36,936 bases of DNA, from the NCBI RefSeq assembly GCF_937941905.1, contig NZ_CALDGS010000101.1, forward strand, positions 1-36,936. The letters are read 5' to 3'. Every line of letters starts with the position of its first letter. Positions within the stretch are counted from its first letter, which is position 1. Below the pieces are notes generated by a model. That model was not told the DNA's origin, did not search any database, and saw nothing but the letters and a program-made list of their open reading frames with translations. This document shows positions 16,876 to 24,003 of the stretch, piece after piece. A program made the position numbers and the translations under genes. Source of the stretch: an uncultured Mycolicibacterium sp. (lineage in GTDB: Bacteria; Actinomycetota; Actinomycetes; Mycobacteriales; Mycobacteriaceae).

Positions 16876-18420
16876 CTATCGGTGTTCGGGTGGGGGTTTG
16901 TTGTGTCGTGCGGGTGCGGTGGCCTCGGGCAGGAGTTGGTGGCTGCCGGGGTGGGTGGTGACGGTGTGGCCGGTGGGGGTGGTCCATTCGATGACCCCGT
17001 CGGGGTGCTGGTGGGACTGCCAGCCGGGGTGGAAGGTTTTCAGGCGGTGGTGGACCCGGCACAGGCAGACCAGGTTGGCCGGGTGGGTGGGCCCGGCCGG
17101 CCAGGGGACGGTGTGGTCGATGTCGCATTGGTCGGCGGGGACCTGGCAGCCGAAAAACCGACACGTGAGGTCGCGGGCGCGGATGTAGGCGGCCAGCGCC
17201 GCGGAGGGCCGGTAGTGCGGTTCGGGGTCGGGGCCGGGCGGTTTGAGGGGTTTGACCTTCGCCCCGGCGTCGATGAGTTCGGCGATCACCGCCGCCGGTA
17301 GCACGTGCCCACCCATCAGCACCGCCACCGGTTGCGGGGCCGGCGGGCAGTTCCCGGGCGGGCAGTTCCCGGCTGCGGCCGGTTGCACCTCGGCAGTTTC
17401 GGGGCAGTCGGCTGATTCCCCGCTGGAGACGGGCCCGTCGGCGGTGTGGTCGACCCCGGTGCCTGACGGCTCGGTGGCCGATGCATCGGGGCCGGGGCCG
17501 CTGTCGCCGATCGCGCCGCCGTCGTCGGGGGTGCCGGCCCAATTGTCGGTGGCGGGGCAGGGGCCGTGGAGCTGCCGGTCGCGCGGGGTGGTGAGGGTGG
17601 CCGGGTCGGTGACGACGGTGATGGTGACCTCGCGGCGGCGGGCGGCCGGGTCGGTCTTGGCCGGACACGCCGGGTCGTCGCAGGCGCAGGCCAGGGCGTC
17701 GTGGCCGGCCAGCACCGCTCCCAACGCATCTGCCAGCCGTTGATCGATGGTGCGGGGATCCTGCTCGCACACACTCTGGGCCAGGGTCTGGGTGCGCTGC
17801 TGCAACGCCTGCGCGTCATGGGCGTACAGCCGGGCGTACACCGACGCCAGGCCCGAGCCGTCACGGAAGTAGCTGACATGCACAAACCGGTCACGGCGCC
17901 GCTGTCGGGCCCGCTCGCCGGCCTGCGGATCGCACGCAGCGATCACCGCCCCGATCCGGCGCTTCAACTGCGGGGCCGACAACGCCCCGAACCGGGTGGC
18001 TTTGGCCGCCAGCTCGGCGTCGATCACCGCCACCGTCTCGGCGTCCTCGATCTCGCGGGTTTCCCAGCAGACCGCCGCGGCGACCTCGAAGGGGATCCGC
18101 CCCGCCGCCAACAGCCCGGCCACCTGCGGTAACCGCTCGCGCAGTGCCAGCCCGATGTGCATCCAGCGCGCCGCACCGCGGCGACCGGCCCGCAGCAGCG
18201 GCCCGATCTCGGCGGTGGTGTCCCGCCAGGCGTCGGTCTCCCAGCGCGGTTTGGGCACATCCAGCCTGCCCACCCGCCGCCGTGTCCACTCGCCGACCAC
18301 CGTCGCCAGATTCGACGACGCCCGCGCGATCACCCACTCCCACCACTCGGTGTGCGCGGCCAACTCCGCCCGGCTCATCGAGCCCGGGGCCGGCAGCTCA
18401 AACACCGATTTATCGAACAT
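16876..18420 (-). CDS. DUF222-HNH endonuclease-like protein (13E12 family)
   Basis: A 514-residue intact member of the mycobacterial 13E12 repeat family. The N-terminal DUF222 domain covers about residues 1-250 (SRAELAAHTEWWEWVIARAS, GRIPFEVAAAVCWETREIED). A low-complexity acidic/Pro linker covers about 290-350. The C-terminal HNH domain has CRFFGC, then CDIDHTVPW at residues 432-440, HPANLVCLCRVHH to 458 and LKTFHPGW. All expected HNH and zinc-type residues are present, so nuclease activity is plausible but unproven for the family. ATG 18420 is chosen because a -10 sits seven bases upstream (leaderless). A perfect LexA box spans the -10-to-start region, so DNA damage should induce it. No terminal inverted repeats or target duplications are seen. 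Confidence 0.88.
   Translation of the reverse strand: MFDKSVFELPAPGSMSRAELAAHTEWWEWVIARASSNLATVVGEWTRRRVGRLDVPKPRWETDAWRDTTAEIGPLLRAGRRGAARWMHIGLALRERLPQVAGLLAAGRIPFEVAAAVCWETREIEDAETVAVIDAELAAKATRFGALSAPQLKRRIGAVIAACDPQAGERARQRRRDRFVHVSYFRDGSGLASVYARLYAHDAQALQQRTQTLAQSVCEQDPRTIDQRLADALGAVLAGHDALACACDDPACPAKTDPAARRREVTITVVTDPATLTTPRDRQLHGPCPATDNWAGTPDDGGAIGDSGPGPDASATEPSGTGVDHTADGPVSSGESADCPETAEVQPAAAGNCPPGNCPPAPQPVAVLMGGHVLPAAVIAELIDAGAKVKPLKPPGPDPEPHYRPSAALAAYIRARDLTCRFFGCQVPADQCDIDHTVPWPAGPTHPANLVCLCRVHHRLKTFHPGWQSHQHPDGVIEWTTPTGHTVTTHPGSHQLLPEATAPARHNKPPPEHR
17342..17372. repeat. Two-copy 15-bp tandem repeat inside the DUF222 gene
   Basis: GGCGGGCAGTTCCCG occurs twice in tandem (17342-17356 and 17357-17371). 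Read on the minus strand it encodes GNCPP twice, in the linker ahead of the HNH domain. The 15-base period keeps the frame, so copy number could vary without breaking the gene. Confidence 0.75.
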
Positions 18421-18428
18421 GTGTTCGA
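18413..18428. promoter_or_regulatory. LexA (SOS) box
   Basis: TCGAACATGTGTTCGA matches the mycobacterial SOS consensus TCGAAC-N4-GTTCGA at every defined position. It overlaps the DUF222 start codon and touches the -10, so bound LexA would block initiation. Several 13E12-family genes in M. tuberculosis are known to have SOS boxes. Confidence 0.9.
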
Positions 18429-18433
18429 TGCTA
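18428..18433 (-). promoter_or_regulatory. -10 element of the DUF222-HNH gene
   Basis: TAGCAT on the minus strand ends seven bases before the ATG at 18420, which predicts a leaderless mRNA. Its last base overlaps the SOS box. No good -35 is evident. Confidence 0.6.
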
Positions 18434-18515
18434 GATCCGGCCACCGACAAACCGGGGCGGAACGCCGGTGACGTGGTATCGCCCACCCGCACATCCCCTT
18501 CCGGGGAACTGCACC

Positions 18516-18521
18516 TAGGGT
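18516..18521 (+). promoter_or_regulatory. -10 element of the TSUP transporter gene
   Basis: TAGGGT ends seven bases before the GTG at 18529, the leaderless arrangement. No ribosome binding site is seen before that GTG, consistent with a leaderless start. Confidence 0.6.
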
Positions 18522-18528
18522 TAGCCGA

Positions 18529-19311
18529 GTGCCCGTCCTCGACATGGTTCTCATCGCCCTGGCCGGGGTGGGGGCCGGGGCCATCAACGCCGTCGTCGGC
18601 TCCGGCACGCTGATCACCTTCCCGACCCTGGTCGCGCTCGGCTTCCCGCCGGTCACCGCGACGATGTCCAATGCCATCGGCCTGGTCGCCGGCGGGGTGT
18701 CCGGCACCTGGGGCTACCGGCGCGAGCTGGCCGGCCAGTGGCACCGGCTGCGGTGGCAGGTGCCGGCCTCGCTGACCGGCGCCGCGCTCGGCGCCTGGCT
18801 GCTGCTGCACCTGCCCGAGCGGGTGTTCGCGCAGGTCGTCCCGGTGCTGCTGGCGCTGGCCCTGGTGCTGGTGGTGATCGGGCCGCGAATCCAGGCCTGG
18901 GCCCGGCAGCGTGCCGAGGCGGCCGGACGGGAGGCCGACCACGTCTCGACCGGCCGGATGGCCGCGCTCGTCGCGGTCACCTTCGCCATCGGCGTCTACG
19001 GCGGCTACTTCACCGCCGCACAGGGCATCCTGCTGCTGGCCGGGATGGCGGTGCTGCTGCCGGAGTCGATGCAGCGGATGAACGCCGCCAAGAACCTGCT
19101 GTCGCTGATCGTCAACGTCGTCGCCGCGCTCGGGTTCGCCCTGGTGGCCTTCGACCGGATCAGCTGGGCCGCGGCCGGGCTGATCGCGGTGGGCTCGCTG
19201 GTCGGCGGGTGGCTGGGCGCCCACTACGGGCGGCGGTTGTCGCCCAACGCGCTGCGCGCGGTGATCGTCGTGGTCGGCCTGATCGGGCTGTACCGGCTGC
19301 TGCACGTCTGA
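18529..19311 (+). CDS. TSUP (TauE/SafE) family membrane transporter
   Basis: A 260-residue membrane protein with about seven or eight helices in two halves. It begins with the family signature GAGAINAVVGSGTLITFPTL and carries the repeat-half motif GVYGGYFTAAQGILLLAGMA. TSUP proteins export or import small anions such as sulfite, sulfoacetate or organic acids, usually driven by protons; the substrate here is unknown. The sulfur operon further right makes a sulfur anion an attractive but unproven idea. It is divergent from the DUF222 gene over 108 bases and precedes tRNA-Pro. Confidence 0.88.
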   Translation: MPVLDMVLIALAGVGAGAINAVVGSGTLITFPTLVALGFPPVTATMSNAIGLVAGGVSGTWGYRRELAGQWHRLRWQVPASLTGAALGAWLLLHLPERVFAQVVPVLLALALVLVVIGPRIQAWARQRAEAAGREADHVSTGRMAALVAVTFAIGVYGGYFTAAQGILLLAGMAVLLPESMQRMNAAKNLLSLIVNVVAALGFALVAFDRISWAAAGLIAVGSLVGGWLGAHYGRRLSPNALRAVIVVVGLIGLYRLLHV

Positions 19312-19366
19312 CCGGGGCGGGTGACGCGCCGGGGGACCGGATTTCAGTCCGCGCGCGGTCCTCGGG

Positions 19367-19372
19367 TAAACT
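19367..19372 (+). promoter_or_regulatory. -10 element of tRNA-Pro
   Basis: TAAACT fits TANNNT and lies 30 bases before the mature tRNA 5' end. A weak TTTCAG at 19343-19348 could serve as the -35 with an 18-base spacer. Confidence 0.55.
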
Positions 19373-19402
19373 GCTCACCGCTGGCGGGTTCACCGGCAGC
19401 GG

Positions 19403-19476
<74 letters not shown>

Positions 19477-19487
19477 CAGCATGAGAG

Positions 19488-19518
19488 GCGGTTCCGGGAG
19501 ATCCCGGGGCCGCTTTTT
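19488..19518 (+). terminator. Intrinsic terminator after tRNA-Pro
   Basis: GCGG-TT-CCGGG pairs with CCCGG-GG-CCGC (19488-19513, loop AGAT) and is followed by TTTTT at 19514-19518. It ends the tRNA transcript. Confidence 0.85.
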
Positions 19519-19540
19519 GTTTCCCTGTGATCGCCTCGCG

Positions 19541-19546
19541 TAGGTT
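19541..19546 (+). promoter_or_regulatory. Probable -10 for the DUF3297 gene
   Basis: TAGGTT fits TANNNT and would start transcription near 19553, leaving a leader of about 30 bases before the ATG at 19583. It comes directly after the terminator. Confidence 0.45.
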
Positions 19547-19582
19547 CTCGGTGAGACCACGCAACATCCAACGAAGGCCGTC

Positions 19583-19837
19583 ATGACCCAGGACCAGAAC
19601 ACCGACGTTCCACCGGATCATCTGTCCATCGACCCGCGCAGCCCGTTCTACGACGAGGCGGCACTGCTGCGCGGTGTGGGCATCCGCTTCAACGGCGCCG
19701 AGCGGACCAATGTGCACGAGTACGACGTCACCGAGGGCTGGATCCGCGTCGAGCTGCCGGCCAAGGACCGCCGCGGCAACCCGATGGTGGTCAAACTGAA
19801 CGGCACGGTGGAGCCCTACTTCCGGGACGCCCGGTAA
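19583..19837 (+). CDS. DUF3297 family protein
   Basis: An 84-residue soluble protein. The blocks DHLSIDPRSPFYDE, GVGIRFNGAERTNVHEYDV and VKLNGTVEPYFRDAR match DUF3297, a short family widespread in proteobacteria and actinobacteria. No catalytic residues are apparent and the function is unknown. A purine-rich GAAGG precedes the ATG by five bases. It stands alone, convergent with the RES gene after a 21-base gap. Confidence 0.85.
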   Translation: MTQDQNTDVPPDHLSIDPRSPFYDEAALLRGVGIRFNGAERTNVHEYDVTEGWIRVELPAKDRRGNPMVVKLNGTVEPYFRDAR

Positions 19838-19858
19838 CCGACGCGCGGGAGCACCCCG

Positions 19859-20476
19859 TCACCCGCCCAGCGGCCAGCCCACCGTGAAGCCGTGCCGCAG
19901 CACCAGATCGGTGAGCAGGTCGGCGTGCTCGGCCAGTCGCCAGTGCCGGATCCGGAACGCGGCGTCGCCGAAGAACGCGTAGTTGACCGACCGCTGCGGG
20001 GTGGTGCGGGAGCGGTAGACGATCGCATCCAGGTCGGGCCACCAGCGCCGGGCCGCGTCGGCCAGCCGCTGGCAGGTCTGCCACACCGCGTCGTGCTGGC
20101 CGGTGCTGATCTGGTCGTCGACGTCGAGCGCGTCGAGGTTGTGCTCGCTGCGCAGGTCCAGCACCCGGATCGGCCGGCGCGCCACCAGTTCGACGAGGTG
20201 GTGGCCGGCGTGGTCGGCGGGGATCATCAGCCCGGTCGCCCGGTAGCGTTCCCGGAACGCGCCTGCCGGCTCCGCCCCGGCGTAGCGGGTGCGGAACGCC
20301 CCCGATGCCGGGTCGAACCGGTAGCGCGGCTGCGGGAACCCGCCCCAGTCCCACGTGCCGGGCGGCTCGGCCTCGATGCGCCACAGCACCGTGCCCGCGC
20401 GCAGCGTGCGGCTGCGCAGCCCGCGGGGCCGGTCGTCGGGCAGCGGGCGGCGGTAGCCGCCGAGCAGCTCAGGCAC
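19859..20476 (-). CDS. RES-domain toxin (NAD+-consuming)
   Basis: A 205-residue protein with the Arg-Glu-Ser core of RES toxins: Arg33 in GTVLWRI, Glu76 in AGAFRERY and Tyr154/Ser156 in VYRSRTT, followed by NYAFF. RES toxins such as M. tuberculosis MbcT degrade cellular NAD+ (established for the family); activity here is inferred. GTG 20476 overlaps the antitoxin stop by eight bases, so the toxin is made only with the antitoxin. The length is close to RES toxins of 180-230 residues. No frameshift or missing catalytic residue is seen. Confidence 0.85.
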   Translation of the reverse strand: MPELLGGYRRPLPDDRPRGLRSRTLRAGTVLWRIEAEPPGTWDWGGFPQPRYRFDPASGAFRTRYAGAEPAGAFRERYRATGLMIPADHAGHHLVELVARRPIRVLDLRSEHNLDALDVDDQISTGQHDAVWQTCQRLADAARRWWPDLDAIVYRSRTTPQRSVNYAFFGDAAFRIRHWRLAEHADLLTDLVLRHGFTVGWPLGG

Positions 20477-20984
20477 CGAGCGCGGTCAGGGCCCGCCGGG
20501 CCGCCGGCGCGGTCTCCGGCCGGTCGAGTGCCTCGGCGACAGACAGGCCGTCCAGGTCGTCGCGGGACAGCCGCATGATGCGGTCGGCGGCCACGGCGTC
20601 GGCGGTGAACCGGGTCAGCAGTTCGAGGATGCGCGGCAGCTCCGGGCGCAGGCCGGTGTCGTCGAACTGCCAGGCCGGAAACCAGGTCTGGTTGCCCACG
20701 GTCGCCCCGAGCAGCCGCCCCCGGCTGCGCAGCCGGTGCACCGCCTGCGGGGTGGCGTAGCCGAGCCGGGCCTGCACCTGCGCGGTGGACAGCGCCCCGG
20801 CGATGAACTCCTGCACCGCCGCGGCCCGGCGCTGTTCGTTGAGCGCGTGCGCGACCGAGCGGCGCAGTGCGCCGTGCGGCTCGGTGGGCGCCTCGAGCAG
20901 CTCGCCGAGCACGTCGGCGAACCGGGCGTCGCGGCGCACCCGGGCCTCGATGTCGCGGACCAGCGTGGCAACGGCGCGGGTCAT
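20469..20984 (-). CDS. Xre/ParS-type antitoxin of the RES toxin
   Basis: A 171-residue protein upstream of and overlapping the RES gene. The N-terminal 60 residues are helical. A helix-turn-helix follows (STAQVQARLGYATPQAVHRL, then RSRGRLLGATVGNQTWFPAWQ). The C-terminal part (LRPELPRILELL to DGLSVAEALDRPETAPAARR) resembles the MbcA/ParS toxin-binding domain that blocks the RES active site. Such antitoxins also repress their own operon. ATG 20984 lies six bases after a -10, so the mRNA may be leaderless, although GGAGGC also sits before the ATG. Family placement is by motif, not search. Confidence 0.8.
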   Translation of the reverse strand: MTRAVATLVRDIEARVRRDARFADVLGELLEAPTEPHGALRRSVAHALNEQRRAAAVQEFIAGALSTAQVQARLGYATPQAVHRLRSRGRLLGATVGNQTWFPAWQFDDTGLRPELPRILELLTRFTADAVAADRIMRLSRDDLDGLSVAEALDRPETAPAARRALTALGA

Positions 20985-20990
20985 GCCTCC

Positions 20991-20996
20991 AGGGTA
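20991..20996 (-). promoter_or_regulatory. -10 element of the toxin-antitoxin operon
   Basis: TACCCT on the minus strand ends six bases before the antitoxin ATG. The tandem 9-bp repeat upstream covers the matching -35 position. Confidence 0.55.
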
Positions 20997-21012
20997 CCCC
21001 GCCGTTCCGGTG

Positions 21013-21030
21013 ATTGAAACAATTGAAACA
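21013..21030. repeat. Tandem 9-bp repeat, candidate antitoxin operator
   Basis: ATTGAAACA occurs twice without a gap (21013-21021, 21022-21030). It is AT-rich against its GC-rich surroundings and covers the -35 region of the toxin-antitoxin promoter. Autorepression by the antitoxin is the natural reading but is inferred. Confidence 0.55.
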
Positions 21031-21039
21031 GGCAGGACG

Positions 21040-22275
21040 TTACGGCTGGTCCACGCCGGCCAGGTCGCGCAGCGGGTGGGCCAGCGTCCACGGATCGGCG
21101 ACCTGGTCGTCGATCAGCCAGCGACCCAGCGCGTACGGCTTCCACCGCACCGCGTCGTGCAGGGTGTGGGTACGGGCATCGCGCCAGTAGCGGTCCAGGC
21201 CCAGCGCCGGCCGCGTCGCGCTGGACCCGCCGATGTCGAACAGCGTCGAGGTCACCTCCAGGGCGGCCCGCGCGCCCACCACCTTGGCCTGCAGCACCTG
21301 GTAGAACACCTCCAGCACCGCGGTCAGCGGGGAGACGTCGGTCAACCGCGCCAGGCCGCGCGCGGCGGTCTCCACCGCGCAGCGTGCCGTCCACGTGGTG
21401 ATGTTCAGCTCACCGAGGGTGGCCACCCCGAGCGGGTCGTGGCGGAACTCCCGCCCCGGTGCGCCCCGGCCGGCGTGCACCACCCGCGCGAGTGAAACCG
21501 CCTCGCGCAGCGCGCCTTCGGCCAGGCCCACGTCGATCGCCGCGTGCACGATGTGGTTCAGCGCCGAATGCCGGTAGACCGCGCGCGGATCGTGCAGCGC
21601 GGGCAGCACCTGCAACGGGTCGACGACGACGTCGTGGAACTCCACGCTGCCCGAGCCGGTGGTGCGCTGCCCGATGGCGTCCCAGTCGTCGTTGACGACC
21701 AGCCCCGGGGTTTTTCTGGGCAGCACCAGATCCCGCGATACCCCTCGTTCGTCGCGGGCCTTGACCGACACCAGGTCGGCCAGGATCGCCCCGGTCGCGT
21801 ACACCTTGCGCCCGGTCAGCCGCAGCGTGCCGTCGGCGTCGCGGCGCAGCGTGGTCTCCGCCTGACCGGGCGGGCGGTCGCCGGGCTCGGCGGTGGCGTT
21901 GCCGAGGAACGCACCCGACCCGACGGCGGCGAGCACCTGGTTGCGCTGCGGCGAATCCGGCAGCAGGCGCAGCCGTTCGATCGTGCTGAAGTGGTTCTGC
22001 GGGATCTGCCCGAGGCTGCCGTCGGCGGCCGCGAGCGTCAGGATGGCGGCGACGAGCACCTCCTGGTCGAAACCGAGCCCGCCGAACTGCTGCGGAGTGG
22101 TCAGCGCCCAGAACCTGATGTCGCGCAACCGTTCCACCCCGTCGACGGGGTAGCGCCGCTGCCGGTCGCGTTCGGTTGCCCCGGAGGCGATCTCGGAGGC
22201 CACGCCGGCCAGCTGGTCCAGGAAGCGGTCCGGGGTGACCGGCCGGGTGCGGGTCTGAGGAGTCGTCATGGTCAT
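21040..22275 (-). CDS. SfnB/DszC-like flavin monooxygenase (acyl-CoA dehydrogenase fold)
   Basis: A 411-residue protein with the acyl-CoA dehydrogenase fold of the SfnB family (DGVERLRDIRFWALTTPQQF, SLGQIPQNHFSTIERLRLLP, TGRKVYATGAILAD, FDIGGSSATRPALGLDRYW). This family uses reduced flavin and oxygen to cleave or oxidise organosulfur compounds; DszC is the best known relative. Being last in an operon with an SsuA-like binding protein, it probably acts on an imported organosulfur compound. The ATG at 22275 overlaps the upstream stop (ATGA); ATG 22269 has the better-spaced GGAGAA and is an alternative. No flavin reductase gene is seen, so FMNH2 would have to come from elsewhere. Confidence 0.85.
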   Translation of the reverse strand: MTMTTPQTRTRPVTPDRFLDQLAGVASEIASGATERDRQRRYPVDGVERLRDIRFWALTTPQQFGGLGFDQEVLVAAILTLAAADGSLGQIPQNHFSTIERLRLLPDSPQRNQVLAAVGSGAFLGNATAEPGDRPPGQAETTLRRDADGTLRLTGRKVYATGAILADLVSVKARDERGVSRDLVLPRKTPGLVVNDDWDAIGQRTTGSGSVEFHDVVVDPLQVLPALHDPRAVYRHSALNHIVHAAIDVGLAEGALREAVSLARVVHAGRGAPGREFRHDPLGVATLGELNITTWTARCAVETAARGLARLTDVSPLTAVLEVFYQVLQAKVVGARAALEVTSTLFDIGGSSATRPALGLDRYWRDARTHTLHDAVRWKPYALGRWLIDDQVADPWTLAHPLRDLAGVDQP

Positions 22276-23294
22276 TTCTCCGCCGGTTGTGGGGCCTGGG
22301 CCTGCTGGACGTCGTTGTAGCGGGGGTCGTATTCGATGGCCACGTCGACGGGCTTCTTGATCGCTCCGGCGCGGGCCAGTTCGTCGGCCACCGCCTGTTC
22401 CTCGGCGACCAGCGCCTCGTCGAGCCTGCGGAACGGGCCGCTGCGGGTGTGGTACTCGAATGCCGCACGGTGCTCGTCGAGTTTGAGGGTGCGCTGCAGC
22501 GTCTGCCGCACCTGGTCGGGGTGGTCGGCGTACCACTGCCAGAACCGGGCCAGGCGGCCGAAGAAGTCGCGCAGCGCGGCGTCCTTGTCCGGGTCGGCCA
22601 GCACGTCGGTGCGGGCGGTCCAGACGTTCAGCGCGGGGATCCCGGTGTCGCGGTCGGTGAGCAGGATCCTGGCCTGGCCACTGGCCAGCGCGGACAGGAT
22701 CGGGCCGTGGCTGCCGGAGTACACCTGCACCTGCCCGGAGTTGAACGCCGCCGCCGAGGCGTTGCCGTCGTTGAACTTCACCGGCTCGATGTCGGCCTCG
22801 GTCAACCCCGCCCGGGCCAGCGACACCAGGTACTGGGCGTGGTTGTAGCCGCCGAAGTTGTAGCCCCAGCTGCGGCCGCGCAGATCGGCCAGGGACTCGA
22901 TCCCGGAGTCGGTGCGCACCGCGGTGACCAGCGGCGGGTAGCGCGGATCGTAGTCGTTGCGCCAGCCGGCGATGATCTTCAGCGGGACGGTCTGCTCGGT
23001 CCACTCCCGGTCGGCGTTGGCCTGTTCGATGGTCAGTGAGGTGTCGCCCATGTGCCCGACGTCGATGGTGCGGCCGTACAGCGCGGTGAGGTTGGCGGCC
23101 GGGCCGGCCAGGATCGCCCATTCGACGGTGTAGGGGGCGTCGTCGAGCACCCCGGACTCGCCGATCAGGGTCGGGATCCCGTTGTCCTGGTAGGCGATGA
23201 CGAGTTTGGTGCCCGAGGTGTCGTCCGAACCGCAGGAGGTCAGCAGTCCGGCCAGCAGCGGCAGGGCCACCAGCAGCGCGAGAATCCGTTTCAT
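22272..23294 (-). CDS. SsuA/TauA-like substrate-binding lipoprotein
   Basis: A 340-residue lipoprotein. The signal peptide MKRILALLVALPLLAGLLTSC carries the lipobox LLTSC with the lipidated Cys21. The mature part fits periplasmic binding proteins of the NitT/TauT/SsuA class (IAYQDNGIPTLIG, VGHMGDTSLTIEQA, LRGRSWGYNFGG). It should deliver a small organosulfur anion to the permease. ATG 23294 is chosen because the signal peptide begins there; the upstream reading to 23330 adds a polar N-terminus. It lies ten bases after the ATPase gene and overlaps the SfnB-like gene. Confidence 0.88.
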   Translation of the reverse strand: MKRILALLVALPLLAGLLTSCGSDDTSGTKLVIAYQDNGIPTLIGESGVLDDAPYTVEWAILAGPAANLTALYGRTIDVGHMGDTSLTIEQANADREWTEQTVPLKIIAGWRNDYDPRYPPLVTAVRTDSGIESLADLRGRSWGYNFGGYNHAQYLVSLARAGLTEADIEPVKFNDGNASAAAFNSGQVQVYSGSHGPILSALASGQARILLTDRDTGIPALNVWTARTDVLADPDKDAALRDFFGRLARFWQWYADHPDQVRQTLQRTLKLDEHRAAFEYHTRSGPFRRLDEALVAEEQAVADELARAGAIKKPVDVAIEYDPRYNDVQQAQAPQPAEK

Positions 23295-23304
23295 GGTTGG
23301 TCTT

Positions 23305-24003
23305 TCAGTTGTCGAGGGCGGCGAGAACACGGCGTTTGACGGCGTTGAACGCCGGTGAGGTGACGTCGCGGGGGCGGGGCAGTTCGACCGGGAGGTCCGC
23401 CTGCACCAGACCGTTGCCGAGCACGACGATCCGGTCGGCCAGCAGCACGGCCTCCTCGATGTCGTGGGTGACCAGCAACACCCCGACCCGGTGCTCCTGC
23501 CACAGGGTGGTCACCAGCTCCTGGGCGGTGCGGCGGGTGAACGCGTCGAGCGCGCCGAACGGTTCGTCGAGCAGCAGCAGGTCCGGGGAGCGGAACAGCG
23601 CCCGGGCCAGCCCCACCCGTTGCGCCTCGCCGCCGGAGAGACTCTTGGGCCAGGCGTGCGCCTTGTCGGCCAGCCCCACCTCGCCCAGTGCCGCGAGGGC
23701 GCGGTCGTAGCCGTCGCGGTCGCGCCCGGCCGACAGCACCACGTTCCGCCAGACACGTTGGGCCTGAATGAGTCTGGGTTCCTGGAAGACCACCGAGGTG
23801 CGGGCGGCGATGCGTGCCCGCCCCGAGGTGGCGTCCTCCAGACCGGCCAGGATGCGCAGCAGGGTCGTCTTGCCGGTGCCGGAACGGCCCAGCAGGGCGA
23901 CGAATTCGCCGCGGCGGACGGTGAGGCTGAAGTCGTCCAGGATGACCTGGTCGCCGTAGCGCTTGGACAGACCGTCGAGTTCGATGACGTCAGTTGCCGT
24001 CAT
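23305..24003 (-). CDS. SsuB/TauB-like ABC transporter ATPase
   Basis: A 232-residue ATP-binding subunit. It has Walker A GRSGTGKTT near residue 40, a Q-loop in VVFQEPRLIQ, the signature SLSGGEAQRVGLARAL, Walker B LLLLDEPFGALD and the H-loop VTHD. These sequences and the order of neighbours place it in the nitrate/taurine/sulfonate import class. ATG 24003 overlaps the permease end by 14 bases, showing coupled translation. Confidence 0.93.
   Translation of the reverse strand: MTATDVIELDGLSKRYGDQVILDDFSLTVRRGEFVALLGRSGTGKTTLLRILAGLEDATSGRARIAARTSVVFQEPRLIQAQRVWRNVVLSAGRDRDGYDRALAALGEVGLADKAHAWPKSLSGGEAQRVGLARALFRSPDLLLLDEPFGALDAFTRRTAQELVTTLWQEHRVGVLLVTHDIEEAVLLADRIVVLGNGLVQADLPVELPRPRDVTSPAFNAVKRRVLAALDN

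Noticed and set aside
16828..18528. Insertion sequence around the DUF222-HNH gene
   Set aside because: No terminal inverted repeats, target-site duplication or transposase motifs are visible; the HNH gene is better treated as a stand-alone family member.
18421..19305. Upstream extension of the DUF222-HNH frame beyond 18420
   Set aside because: It runs antisense to the TSUP gene and across two divergent promoters. The -10 and SOS box fix the start near 18420.
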